Shown here: positions 1 through 8,646 of the stretch, piece by piece
Numbering within the stretch: position 1 is the stretch's first letter
Layout: every line of letters starts with the position of its first letter
DNA from: an uncultured Actinomycetes bacterium
Lineage (GTDB): Bacteria > Actinomycetota > Acidimicrobiia > Acidimicrobiales > RAAP-2
DNA length: 64,000 nt
Reading direction: 5' to 3'
NCBI GenBank assembly: GCA_903825895.1
Contig: CAIKCI010000028.1
Span: 1 to 64,000, forward strand
Notes under the pieces: model-generated
What the model was told of the DNA's origin: nothing
Database searches by the model: none
The model's input: the letters and a program-made list of their open reading frames with translations, nothing else
Made by a program: the position numbers and the translations under genes

Positions 1-124
1 GACCCGTTGCGGCACCAGCGTCCGCTTGGACAAGAGAGAAGCCAAGGGCCACAAACACAGAGAAAAGGAGTGCCAGGGAGCATGCGATGGAGGTCGTGCG
101 TCGAAACAGGCTTCGTGAGGTCAT
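1..124 (-). CDS. N-terminus of an exported protein (cut by window edge)
   Basis: Reading from an ATG at 124 on the minus strand gives 41 codons open to the window edge. The peptide begins MTSRSLFRR and continues with a hydrophobic stretch of about 20 residues (ACSLALLFSVFVALGFSLV) followed by a small-residue region ending QADAGAA. This is the layout of a Sec signal peptide: basic n-region, hydrophobic core, and an A-x-A-like cleavage region. A purine-rich ribosome binding site (GGAAGAAGAG) precedes the ATG. The mature domain is outside the window, so no function can be assigned. Confidence 0.7.
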   Translation of the reverse strand, partial: MTSRSLFRRTTSIACSLALLFSVFVALGFSLVQADAGAATG

Positions 125-322
125 CGTCTTCTCTTCTTCCACGTTGTCAAAATGACTGAAAGATAGCGGTTAATTGGTTCTGTTGTGGATATTTCAAAAG
201 GGGGTAAGTCAGAACCCCAACCGGGCCCCTCATTGTAGGCGGTAGGAACCACGATTGAAAGGCATCATTTGTGCCAGCCTGATTGTAGGTAACCTCGCAG
301 GAAACAAACGAGGAGAATTCTT

Positions 323-1117
323 ATGGAACAAGAATCTGAATTACTTAAGGGAAAAGTAGCAATTGTGTCTGGCGTTGGACCAGGCCTGGGTCGACGAGCG
401 GCAGTCCGCCTTGCCGCCAACGGAGCTGATCTTGTTCTCGGTGCACGCCGACAATCAAGTCTTGATGACGTGGCACAAGAGATTGAAGCCTTGGGAAGAA
501 AAGTTGTCACCCTTTCGACGGACATCAACGACGAGGAGCAGTGCGCTGCTCTGTGTCTACTTGCACAGCAGGAGTTGGGCAGCGTCGACGTTTTAGTAAA
601 TAACGCATTCCGATTTGATGCCTTTCAAAAATTTGAAGATGTTGATCTTAAGCAATGGGAAAAAATTACTGGAACAAATGTGTTTGGATCACTTCGGATG
701 ACAAAAGCAGCACTCCCTTACCTGGAGCAAGCAGGGGGTGGTTCTGTTGTCATGGTTGCTTCGCTGGTGGCACGACAACCACAGCCCCTTCAGGGTGGCT
801 ATGCAACATCGAAGGGTGGATTATTGACCGCAACACGTGTGCTCGCTTTCGAACTCGGAGAGAAAAATATCCGGGTCAATGCCGTTGTACCTGGCTGGAT
901 GCAAGGACCAAGTGTTGACATGTATCTCCAGATGACGTCACAGCAGCGTGGAATTTCAGAGGCCGATGTTCAAAAGGAAATTGAGGGACCGATTGCGCTG
1001 GGACGCATTCCCCGCGATGAAGAGGTTGCAGGAGCCGTCGTCTTTTTGGCGTCAGAGCTTTCGAGTTCGATAACAGGCCAGACCATTGACTGCAATGGTG
1101 GCGAACATTTTCACTAA
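323..1117 (+). CDS. SDR-family oxidoreductase
   Basis: This 264-residue protein has the layout of a classical short-chain dehydrogenase/reductase, an NAD(P)-dependent Rossmann enzyme acting on alcohol or ketone substrates. The nucleotide-binding glycine motif is SGVGPGLG at residues 16-23, NNA is at 93-95, the catalytic Ser is near 147, and Tyr160-x3-Lys164 forms YATSK. The C-terminal GQTIDCNGG segment is typical of the family. The ATG at 323 follows AGGAG. Its 3' end overlaps the convergent FAD oxidoreductase by four bases. The substrate cannot be read from sequence. Length is normal for the family. Confidence 0.88.
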   Translation: MEQESELLKGKVAIVSGVGPGLGRRAAVRLAANGADLVLGARRQSSLDDVAQEIEALGRKVVTLSTDINDEEQCAALCLLAQQELGSVDVLVNNAFRFDAFQKFEDVDLKQWEKITGTNVFGSLRMTKAALPYLEQAGGGSVVMVASLVARQPQPLQGGYATSKGGLLTATRVLAFELGEKNIRVNAVVPGWMQGPSVDMYLQMTSQQRGISEADVQKEIEGPIALGRIPRDEEVAGAVVFLASELSSSITGQTIDCNGGEHFH

Positions 1118-2505
1118 CTATCGAATCCCAAGCCGAGGCGGTCGAGAAATCTCAACCATAAGCCTCTTTTGCCTTCGTTGGTGTCGGCACGTGCGATGGC
1201 GTGCCGAGTCGCGGTGATGCCGAAAAAGCGAATCGGCTCGGGAGGAAAGGGAATCGCATGGTGGCGGATCATCGAAAGTCGAGTCACCTCATTCTCTTCA
1301 CCATTGAGCAGATCCAAGGCCGCGTTTGCGAAAAATCTTGATGCGCCGACACCAAGACCGGTGAAGCCATTGACAGTGATCACCCGATTGTTATGGCTTC
1401 TCTGCAGGGATGCAGCGAATCGGGTAGATGTATCAATAGCCCCTCCCCATCGATGGGAGAAATTCACATTCCTGAGTGATGGGAACATGGCATCAAAGTG
1501 CTGCTCAAGCAGGCTAAATATTTTAGGGTCTTGGTCGTAGGAAGCTCGGACTTTTTGATTGAATCGGTAGACCGCTTCGTAGCCCCCAAAGAGAATTCGA
1601 TTGTCGGCGGTAAGTCGTAGATAGTGGAACTGATTTCCAGCGTCTCCAATTCCTCGTCGGTGCTGCCAACCGATCTCCTTATATTGCTGATCGCTAAGCG
1701 GTTCGGTCATCAAGACGTAGTCATAGACCGGAACAACCGAACCCTTCGTTCGCTTTACCAATGAAGGAAATGCTGACGTCGCCACAACAACACGCGAAGC
1801 ATTGACCGTTCCCGACGACGTGACAACGTTGATTCCGACTGCACTTTTTCTAAGTGCAAGAACAGGAGATTGTTCAGCAATGATCCCTCCGAGTGATTCG
1901 AAAGCAGCGGCGAGTCCCCACGCCAAACGGGCTGGGTCGACCATGACTTGACCTGTTGCATCAAGGAGACCGGCAAGAGCTAACGGAGATGAGATTTCTT
2001 CACGGATAGCATCACGGTCAAGAAAAGAAACATCTTCTCCTTCTTGTTGCAAGAGTGCATACTCGTTGCGTAAGTCTTTTGCTTGCCATGGTGCAACAGC
2101 AAGATCGAGTTGACCGCTTGCCTCAAGGTCACAATGGATGTTGTGTCGTTGAATCGTCTCTTTGATTTCTCGAAGATTCTTTTTCCCGAGCGATCGTAAT
2201 GCTGGCATATCGTTGGGCCAACGAGCCCGTCCGTTGGGGTCACCGTGCGTCAGTGATGCTGCGCAGAACCCACCATTACGCCCCGATGCATTTTCAGCGA
2301 TGCGAGTTGCTTCGACGAGTACCACCGTTTGTCCTGGATTGCGCTCAAGCGCCTGGAGACCGGTCCAAAGGCCGGTCAATCCCCCACCGACGACAACAAG
2401 ATCCACCTGGAGGTCTTCTTCGATTGGAGAACGAGGTTCCGGTCTCTCGTTCCGGTCCAGCCAAAAGCATGCTGGCGTTGCTTGTTCCCACCGAGCGGGG
2501 GTCAT
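1114..2505 (-). CDS. FAD-dependent amine/amino-acid oxidase-like protein (DAO superfamily)
   Basis: A 463-residue flavoprotein with an N-terminal FWLD segment, the dinucleotide motif VVVGGGLTGL at about residues 37-46, and SGRNGGF near 74-80. That combination is characteristic of the DadA/PuuB branch of the DAO superfamily (D-amino-acid, glycine or gamma-glutamylputrescine oxidases). A C-terminal GFTGLGVGASR segment completes FAD binding. Such enzymes oxidise C-N bonds and release H2O2 or feed electrons to a chain; the substrate is unknown here. The ATG at 2505 overlaps the stop of the upstream methyltransferase by four bases, so the two are very probably translated together. Confidence 0.85.
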   Translation of the reverse strand: MTPARWEQATPACFWLDRNERPEPRSPIEEDLQVDLVVVGGGLTGLWTGLQALERNPGQTVVLVEATRIAENASGRNGGFCAASLTHGDPNGRARWPNDMPALRSLGKKNLREIKETIQRHNIHCDLEASGQLDLAVAPWQAKDLRNEYALLQQEGEDVSFLDRDAIREEISSPLALAGLLDATGQVMVDPARLAWGLAAAFESLGGIIAEQSPVLALRKSAVGINVVTSSGTVNASRVVVATSAFPSLVKRTKGSVVPVYDYVLMTEPLSDQQYKEIGWQHRRGIGDAGNQFHYLRLTADNRILFGGYEAVYRFNQKVRASYDQDPKIFSLLEQHFDAMFPSLRNVNFSHRWGGAIDTSTRFAASLQRSHNNRVITVNGFTGLGVGASRFFANAALDLLNGEENEVTRLSMIRHHAIPFPPEPIRFFGITATRHAIARADTNEGKRGLWLRFLDRLGLGFDS

Positions 2506-3902
2506 GGAGCGGGGGTTTCGGTGGAGTGAATTGCTTCTTCACTCCAGAATCCGGCCAATAATCCCTGGAGGCCGACGCCGTACTCGTTGAGTCGGGCAAT
2601 CGCAGAAGGAGACGAGAGATCGACGAGATCAAAACCCAAGGCGGCCCCGCCTGCGTGAAGGGCGGCCCAGGACTCGCTCTTCGGATCAATTCTTTGAGTC
2701 GTGAGGATGAGTATCCGATCGGATTCTTCGAGGACTCCTCGAAGTGCAGCTACTTGGCCGAGGACTCGAAATGCGACCTCAAGGCGACTCAGACCACCTC
2801 GGTATTGCATCCCTTCTCCGAAGACGTTGACGTACCAGGAGCCTCCAACACTGTCCTGGGCAATGGAGTCGACAGTGACCGATGTGCCAGGTACTTTTCT
2901 TCCCGAACCAATGATCGTGAATCCAGCGTCGATGAGCGCGTTCTCGCCACGGAGACTTGCTGCATCGTTGGAAAGATGGTGATCGGTGATCAGCCCTTCT
3001 TTCTCGACGCGTTCTCGAGCGAGCGCGACATAGGTGGGATCAAGGTCGTAGCCAATAAAACGACGTTCAAGTTGTGCAGCAGCGACCAGTGTGCTTCCCG
3101 ATCCCATGAACGGGTCAAGCACAAGATCATCGATAAATGTATAGAGCTGAATGAGTTGGCGGGGCAGTTCAACCGGGAAGGGGGCGGGGTGGCCGACTCG
3201 TCGAGCACTTGCGGGCGGAATTGACCAGGTGTCAAGTGTGGTGGCGAGAAAATCGTCGGTACCAATCGAAGAACGTGACGGCAGTCCTTGTTTTTCTCGT
3301 TCTTTGACCGACAGTGCTCGGTCGAATCTTCCTTTGCTGGCAATGATGATGCGCTCAGTCACGTCGCGAATGACTGGATTGGAAGCCGAACGATACGAAC
3401 CCCATGCGCACGAGCCACTTGCGCCCTCTGCCTTCTGCCAGATCAATTCTGCTCGCAACAAGAGTCCAAGCTCACTTTGAAGAATGTGAATAACGTCAGC
3501 TGAGAGACTTCGATAGGGCTTGCGTCCGAGGTTCGCTACGTTGACGGCGATCCGACCACCAGGCTCAAGGGTTCTCACGCACTCACGAAAAACATCGGTG
3601 AGCATCGTGAGGTATTCCAAGTAGGAAGAAGGAATTCCATCTCGCTCTAGTTCCTCTTCGTATTGCTTGCCTGCAAAATAGGGAGGAGAAGTGATGATTA
3701 ATGCGACGGAGCCGTCTTTGACCTGGGCCATGTCTCTGGCATCCCCCGTCACAAAGGGAGACGTAACCGGCGTGGCAGGCAGGATTGTTCGATCTTCTGA
3801 AAGCTCGGGAGCTCGGAAGCGGTCGTAGAAACCTGAGGCATCGTGGCTTTCACGGCCCGAAACGCCAAAGTTTGACGTTGAAGTGCGCCGTCGATCGCTC
3901 AC
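2502..3902 (-). CDS. DNA methyltransferase (N4-cytosine/N6-adenine type) with C-terminal extension
   Basis: The catalytic motif TSPPY and the SAM-binding motif DPFMGSGST, which here follows it, define an amino-methyltransferase of the beta-type order. The SPPY form is commonest in N4-cytosine enzymes. I prefer the GTG at 3902, preceded by GGAAGAG, which gives 466 residues with SPPY near 72-75 and DPFMGSGS near 263-270. The frame stays open upstream to a TTG at 4013, but that start has no ribosome binding site and lies inside the permease gene. About 160 residues after the methyltransferase core match nothing I recognise and could be a target-recognition or separate domain. No restriction endonuclease is adjacent, so it looks like an orphan methylase. 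Confidence 0.8.
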   Translation of the reverse strand: MSDRRRTSTSNFGVSGRESHDASGFYDRFRAPELSEDRTILPATPVTSPFVTGDARDMAQVKDGSVALIITSPPYFAGKQYEEELERDGIPSSYLEYLTMLTDVFRECVRTLEPGGRIAVNVANLGRKPYRSLSADVIHILQSELGLLLRAELIWQKAEGASGSCAWGSYRSASNPVIRDVTERIIIASKGRFDRALSVKEREKQGLPSRSSIGTDDFLATTLDTWSIPPASARRVGHPAPFPVELPRQLIQLYTFIDDLVLDPFMGSGSTLVAAAQLERRFIGYDLDPTYVALARERVEKEGLITDHHLSNDAASLRGENALIDAGFTIIGSGRKVPGTSVTVDSIAQDSVGGSWYVNVFGEGMQYRGGLSRLEVAFRVLGQVAALRGVLEESDRILILTTQRIDPKSESWAALHAGGAALGFDLVDLSSPSAIARLNEYGVGLQGLLAGFWSEEAIHSTETPAP

Positions 3903-3984
3903 AGCTCTTCCTTTCGCTCGCCGTGCCTTAATAGTAGTGCGCGTCGTTGCATCTCCACCCACGGCAGGGGGCTTACTCCGTGGT

Positions 3985-5274
3985 TTAGTGGAGAAATCCC
4001 TCTGGAGTTTCAATGAATCGCGTTCTACACCGGTCGGCGCAGAAATAGTACGTAACGCCTTCGTAGAGACACTGCGCTGCTGCGTTTGCTTGTTCTATTT
4101 GCATTCCACAGACCGGATCGATGGCGTATCCCTTCCCTCCACCAAGGCGGGTACGTTGTTTTGCGAGCCAGTAGACGACGCACGCAATGACGAGAAACAA
4201 AATATTGAGGTAGCTCGTGTAGTTCCATGAGAAGTGCGAAGTTCCAACCGAGAGAATTCGTCGAGTCGGAATCGCACCCGCACCCCGAAAGATGATTTCG
4301 GTAAGGAGACCTCCGCTCACCATGACCAGATAGAACAGCGCAACGATGCGCAACGCCATTTTCCAGCCATAGAACTTTGCATAAACCAATATCAATGGCA
4401 TAGCAATGAGGTCCGCAAAAACGAATGCAATCACCCCGCCAAAAGAAATTCCTCCGGACCAGAGCGCTGCGGCAAGCGGAACATTCCCAATAGAACAGAC
4501 CCAACTCAAAATGGCAATCAGCGGACCAACAAATGCATTTTCGATCGTGGTCCAATTCCCGTGTCCATGGAGGAAAAGCGCATTCCAAACATTTTGAGAG
4601 ACCAATGTGGCGAGAAATCCTGCGACGAGATAGCCAATCACCAGTTCTTTTTTCAACATGGTGGCGTCAGCGATTGAGTAATTCGCACCATCAGACCACG
4701 CAGCGAGCGAATGGACTTTTTCTTTGAACCCGGAGCGTTCGAGTTCTTCCGCGCGTTCCTCAGTGACCCCGTGGTGTGCCTCCTCCTGTGCCTCTTTTTG
4801 ACTGAGGTGGTGACGGGCTATCTTTATCGCCCCCGCAGTAAAGACAAGCCCACCAAAGAGGGCCAACAACACAATCATGATTGGTCCACCGACGAACTCA
4901 GCGGCTGTGAACTGCCAACCCATGAGCACCAGGAGTACGAGACCGAGTTCAACGACCAAGTTGGTCGATGCGACCATAAAAACTAGTGAAGTTACAAAGT
5001 CGGCACCTTTTTTGAAGAGTGACTTGCTTAAGGCCGAAGCTGCGTAGGAGCAACTCGACGAGACCATGCCGTAAGCGGATGCTCGAAAAATAGCGATTGG
5101 AGAACGAGATCCAAGGCGCTGCTGCATTGTTGTTCTTGAAACGAATGCTTGAACGAATCCGGAAAGTGTGAATCCAAGAACGAGAGCCCAGAGGGTTTCC
5201 CAGAACATGAAAAAGGCTTCTCGTAACGATCGAGCGATTTCAAGAAAGATGCTTGTGGTAGCGAGAACGTTCAT
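3985..5274 (-). CDS. YraQ/ArsP-type permease with C-terminal YHS domain
   Basis: A 429-residue membrane protein of the permease family formerly called DUF318, which includes YraQ and the ArsP organoarsenical exporters. About eight hydrophobic segments are visible, and the first half contains SSCSYAA, the cysteine-bearing motif characteristic of this family. After the last membrane span, residues of about 382-429 form a YHS domain (DPVCGM, then YYFCADRCRTRF). YHS domains bind soft metals such as copper in ATPases and metal chaperones. The ATG at 5274 follows AAGGAA. Likely role: metal or metalloid export with a cytosolic metal-sensing tail. The substrate is inferred, not shown. Confidence 0.8.
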   Translation of the reverse strand: MNVLATTSIFLEIARSLREAFFMFWETLWALVLGFTLSGFVQAFVSRTTMQQRLGSRSPIAIFRASAYGMVSSSCSYAASALSKSLFKKGADFVTSLVFMVASTNLVVELGLVLLVLMGWQFTAAEFVGGPIMIVLLALFGGLVFTAGAIKIARHHLSQKEAQEEAHHGVTEERAEELERSGFKEKVHSLAAWSDGANYSIADATMLKKELVIGYLVAGFLATLVSQNVWNALFLHGHGNWTTIENAFVGPLIAILSWVCSIGNVPLAAALWSGGISFGGVIAFVFADLIAMPLILVYAKFYGWKMALRIVALFYLVMVSGGLLTEIIFRGAGAIPTRRILSVGTSHFSWNYTSYLNILFLVIACVVYWLAKQRTRLGGGKGYAIDPVCGMQIEQANAAAQCLYEGVTYYFCADRCRTRFIETPEGFLH

Positions 5275-5408
5275 GGAATTCCTTAACTAGTGCTCTTTTC
5301 CATCTTACGGTCAGTTCACTCTCGGAAATTCTCGTCCTTGAGTTCAATTCTTAGCGACCCAGTGATTGTGCTGAATCGGAGTAGCCTCAGAGAAGGAAGG
5401 GGGCCGAT

Positions 5409-5522
5409 ATGTCTGATAAGTCTCCCCGCAAGGGTGCCACGAAGAAGCAGGGTAAGACGCTGAAAGAAAAGCGCACTGCAAAGAAAGAGAAAGAGACGGT
5501 TCGTAAAGGAATCGGGATCTAA
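5409..5522 (+). CDS. Small lysine-rich basic protein (37 aa)
   Basis: An ATG at 5409, preceded by GAAGGAAGGGGG, opens a 37-codon frame ending at TAA 5520-5522. The peptide begins MSDKSPRKGATKKQGK and is dominated by Lys, Arg and Glu, with no hydrophobic core. Short proteins with a very similar MSDKSPRK...KTLKEKR pattern are, from memory, found across actinobacteria, which with the strong ribosome binding site argues that this is a real gene. The function is unknown; nucleic-acid or ribosome binding is a guess from charge alone. Confidence 0.65.
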   Translation: MSDKSPRKGATKKQGKTLKEKRTAKKEKETVRKGIGI

Positions 5523-5555
5523 CTCGCCGTCTGCTTCATTTTGAGAAAGCGGTAG

Positions 5556-5632
5556 TGGTCGGGCTGCCCGGATTTGAACCGGGGACCTCTGCGTCCCGAA
5601 CGCAGCGCGCTGCCAAACTGCGCCACAGCCCG
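5556..5632 (-). tRNA. tRNA-Pro (anticodon CGG)
   Basis: On the minus strand the sequence folds into a complete cloverleaf: a seven-pair acceptor stem (CGGGCTG with CAGCCCG), D stem GCGC/GCGC, anticodon stem CTGCG/CGCAG around loop TTCGGGA, and T arm CCCGG-TTCAAAT-CCGGG. Loop positions 34-36 are CGG, reading the proline codon CCG. The discriminator base is A, and CCA is encoded at 5556-5558. All stems pair. Confidence 0.96.
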
Positions 5633-5794
5633 TGAGTTGAATTGCTTCAACCTCAGGTGCTCAACCATACTCTTTGTGAGCAACGCTTTCCCCAAGAATT
5701 CCTAATTGCAAATGATGACTTGGACTACAATCGCCTGCATGTATGGCTCGCTGGGACTTGGAGTGATTTTTCGGTGAGTGTTGTTAACAAAGAA

Positions 5795-7123
5795 ATGACT
5801 GATCCTTCGCGTCGCTCCAAGACTCCTTGGTCACTCGCTTCCCTCACAAGAGTGACACCAAACAGCCTGAGGTGGATAAGTCATTTTGTGGTCTGGGGAT
5901 CATTCCTCATCCCGGCGATCATGGCACTTGTGCACGGTTTTCTCCTTAATGGAGATCAGGTACGGAATACGATTCCTTCCATCAACGTCTTTTCCCTGCA
6001 CCCACCACTCGTCGGGCCCGAAACAACAACGCAAGGAACTGACGGTGTCATCCTCTTTGACCCAGGTCCAATGATGTACTGGATCTTGGCAATTCCTGTG
6101 AGAATCGCTCCCGTCGCTGGCCAAGTCATCGGCGCTGCAATCGCTGGTGCAGTGGTCCTGTCAATCGCTATTGAAGCGGCGTGGTCGCAACGGCAGTGGT
6201 TCGCTTGCCTCATGATTGCGTTGGCCAGCGTTGATCAATTATGGAAAATACCTGTCACCAGGACCGATCTTTTATGGAACGCGTACTTTCCGATTCCCTT
6301 TCTAATGGCATCCATGGTCTTGGCCTGGGTTGTTGCTTGCGGATCATGGTGCTGGATGCCGGTCTTAGTGATAACAGCATCGGTGGCCATGCAGACTCAC
6401 TTGATCAATTTTGTGCCATGTGCTGCGCTTGTCGTCCTTGCACCGATTACCGCCTTGGTCTTGACGGGTCGGCCAACTCGATGGCGCTGGGCCTGGATCT
6501 CACTCATTGTGGGTCTGATCTGTTGGATCGCTCCGCTCGTACAAAACTTTTTTGGAAGTCACCCGAACCTTTCCGGTCTTGCCCATAGTGGGAGCGGTGT
6601 GCCTCATAATGGCTTTAAGCTTGGTTTTCAAGCTGGTGCGGCAATCTTTTCCTGGCCGCCATTTTTCCTTCGTACAACGAGTGGTTTCTTCTATCCAACG
6701 ATGAGTGGAGTCTTCGGGCATCCCTTGTCGCTGGCGTTTTTCGAAATAGGACTGTTGGCACTTATCGCAGTGCTGGCATGGAGACGCTCGTATCTTCCTC
6801 TCGCCGCTCTGAGTTGCGTTGCCCTCGTCGTCGTCATCGGTGAATCCATAAGTTTTAGTGTTATTCCTCAGTACAACTTGATCAGTGTGGGCTACGTTCA
6901 AACGGTCCTCTGGAGCGCGAGCTTTCTGGTGTGGTCGGTTGTTGTCTGGGCCGGAACTTGGGTTGTGGCTCTGCTTTGGCACCGCTGGCTTGGGTCAAAG
7001 GATACGTTGGAAAAAGTAAAGACTATTGGTGCCTGGGTCATGACGTTAGGTACCGTTGGATTATTCATTTTCGCTCAGGTGACGATGCCCGAGCTTCCTA
7101 GTTACCTCCACATGGGCAGCTAA
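5795..7123 (+). CDS. Multispan membrane protein, possible GT-C type glycosyltransferase
   Basis: A roughly 440-residue protein with about ten hydrophobic segments spread along its length. After the first span comes a loop with HPPLVGP and DPGPMMYW, an acidic/aromatic loop like those of lipid-linked-sugar-dependent (GT-C) mannosyltransferases of actinobacteria. The assignment is by general resemblance only. The ATG at 5795 gives a protein starting MTDPSRRSK. A GTG at 5774 with GGAG ten bases upstream is an alternative, and the longer TTG-initiated frame from 5642 would begin ten bases past the tRNA gene and is unlikely. It stands alone, convergent with the CBS-domain gene downstream. Confidence 0.6.
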   Translation: MTDPSRRSKTPWSLASLTRVTPNSLRWISHFVVWGSFLIPAIMALVHGFLLNGDQVRNTIPSINVFSLHPPLVGPETTTQGTDGVILFDPGPMMYWILAIPVRIAPVAGQVIGAAIAGAVVLSIAIEAAWSQRQWFACLMIALASVDQLWKIPVTRTDLLWNAYFPIPFLMASMVLAWVVACGSWCWMPVLVITASVAMQTHLINFVPCAALVVLAPITALVLTGRPTRWRWAWISLIVGLICWIAPLVQNFFGSHPNLSGLAHSGSGVPHNGFKLGFQAGAAIFSWPPFFLRTTSGFFYPTMSGVFGHPLSLAFFEIGLLALIAVLAWRRSYLPLAALSCVALVVVIGESISFSVIPQYNLISVGYVQTVLWSASFLVWSVVVWAGTWVVALLWHRWLGSKDTLEKVKTIGAWVMTLGTVGLFIFAQVTMPELPSYLHMGS

Positions 7124-7158
7124 ATCTTTCGATCTCTGCGACTCATCTCAATTCAACC

Positions 7159-8022
7159 TTATGTGTCGGGCATTGAATCTGATTGATCAACATCCTGGCT
7201 GTTGATTTTTCCAATCACCACGTCTTCAATTCTTCGTTTATCCATCCTTTGGATGCGAAAATTCCAGTTCCCAGTTGAGACGTCATCGCCTTCATCTGGA
7301 ATGCGGCCAAATGCATCAAAGAGATAGCCACCCAGTGTTACGTACTCGCCCTCGGGTAAGTCAAGGCCGATTGAATCTGCGAGATCATCTAACGTGATCT
7401 GTCCGTCGACGAGCCACCGATTTGAATCCACCCGTGATACTTGAGGCTCTTCGATATCGGCAAGTTCGTCAGTGAGATCGCCAACGAGTGGCTCGAGGAG
7501 ATCCTTGAGCGAGATAATGCCGGCAACGCCCCCGTGTTCATCGACCACCAGTGCGACGCTTCGGCGCTTTGATCGAATCTCTGAGAGCGCCTCGAGAACA
7601 TCCATCGATTCTGGAAGCAGCAAAGCTGGTCGCACTCGCTTGGAAATCTCCACAGCGCTCAGGCCAGATCCCGTTTCGAGAAAGTCTCCTCGTCCCGCAC
7701 GAAAGAGATCCTTGACAAAGAGGAGTCCGACGACATCATCGAGATCATCGAGGACAACTGGATAACAACTATGTCCACTGGCCCGCACTGCTTGAGCAAC
7801 GTCCATCCCGGTGACTGGTGTTTCAAGGGTTTGAACGTCAATCCTCGGGGTCATGACCTCTCGAATTTGAATCGTTGAAAGCTCGGTGAGATTCTCTGCG
7901 ATTTCATTCCGTCGCTGTTCCTCTTCAGGCTCTAGCCGTTCTTCTTGGGAGACCCGCCGACTGCGGCGTCGCCAACGCGAACCTTCAGGGGATTCGATCT
8001 GTTCGTCGGGCTGACTACTCAA
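7159..8022 (-). CDS. CBS-pair protein with CorC/HlyC C-terminal domain, no membrane domain
   Basis: 287 residues. After a charged N-terminal stretch, two CBS domains follow (REVMTPRIDV at about 55, and DEHGGVAGIISLKDLLEP near 160-180), then a C-terminal CorC_HlyC transporter-associated domain containing VDGQITLDDLADSIGL and GGYLFDAFGRIPDEGD. Family members often carry an N-terminal DUF21 membrane domain for Mg/Co transport; this one lacks it, like CorC. The start is TTG at 8022, overlapping the upstream response-regulator stop, which fits translational coupling. The role may be ion homeostasis through adenine-nucleotide sensing by the CBS pair, which is family knowledge. Confidence 0.85.
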   Translation of the reverse strand: MSSQPDEQIESPEGSRWRRRSRRVSQEERLEPEEEQRRNEIAENLTELSTIQIREVMTPRIDVQTLETPVTGMDVAQAVRASGHSCYPVVLDDLDDVVGLLFVKDLFRAGRGDFLETGSGLSAVEISKRVRPALLLPESMDVLEALSEIRSKRRSVALVVDEHGGVAGIISLKDLLEPLVGDLTDELADIEEPQVSRVDSNRWLVDGQITLDDLADSIGLDLPEGEYVTLGGYLFDAFGRIPDEGDDVSTGNWNFRIQRMDKRRIEDVVIGKINSQDVDQSDSMPDT

Positions 8023-8447
8023 GAGTGGTGGTCAGCGACGAGTGTTGGTACCGGCTCATAAGAGTTGTCTTCGTAGCGACCATCGTTGAGGAGGGCTTTT
8101 GCCGCAGCACGGATTCGAAGAGGGTCAAGCGGTTTGACGATCCAGCCATCTGCCCCCGAGCGTTTCGCTTGAAAGACATCGGGACGACGATCAAGAACAA
8201 GAAGCACTGGTATTTCATCGATCACATCCAGAGAGGCTTGAAGGCGCATCTCTAAACAAACGGCCACGCCTCCCATGGAGCCGATTTGCATATCGGCGAT
8301 CACGAGATCCACCTCAGACTCTTTAACGATCTCAAGGACGTTTCGTCCACTGTTGGCATAGATCACCGAGGCATCGGGGCCCTCGAGGAGGCTGCCAATA
8401 TCTCGTCGAACTGATGCAATGTCACTTGCTACAACAATGGTGTCCAT
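8019..8447 (-). CDS. Single-domain response-regulator receiver protein
   Basis: From ATG 8447 this is a 142-residue protein made almost entirely of one receiver domain: MDTIVVASD begins strand 1, VDLVIADMQIG carries the likely phospho-acceptor Asp, and GWIVKPLDP holds the conserved Lys-Pro. The usual Ser/Thr at the end of strand 4 is not evident (LLVLDRRPD), so phosphorylation signalling may be atypical. There is no output domain and no kinase beside it. The frame extends to 8498, but the extra 17 residues are not part of the fold. Its stop overlaps the TTG start of the CBS gene. Confidence 0.75.
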   Translation of the reverse strand: MDTIVVASDIASVRRDIGSLLEGPDASVIYANSGRNVLEIVKESEVDLVIADMQIGSMGGVAVCLEMRLQASLDVIDEIPVLLVLDRRPDVFQAKRSGADGWIVKPLDPLRIRAAAKALLNDGRYEDNSYEPVPTLVADHHS

Positions 8448-8646
8448 GGAGTAAAACTTACCAGTGCTTCGGAGCCTGATCGCAGCCTGGATTGACAAGA
8501 AAAGAGCTCCTTGGATTGAGGCTGACCTTCGATCATTTCCTTGTCTCCAAGGCTAAAAACATTGGATTTCTTAGGATTTGTGGGTGAGAGCCCAAACCGC
8601 TACGTTGTGCTCACTGACCCAACGTCAGCGCACTGGGGGGTGGCGA

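Noticed and set aside
4013-4013. TTG at 4013 as the methyltransferase start
   Set aside because: It has no ribosome binding site and lies within the permease coding region; GTG 3902 has GGAAGAG upstream.
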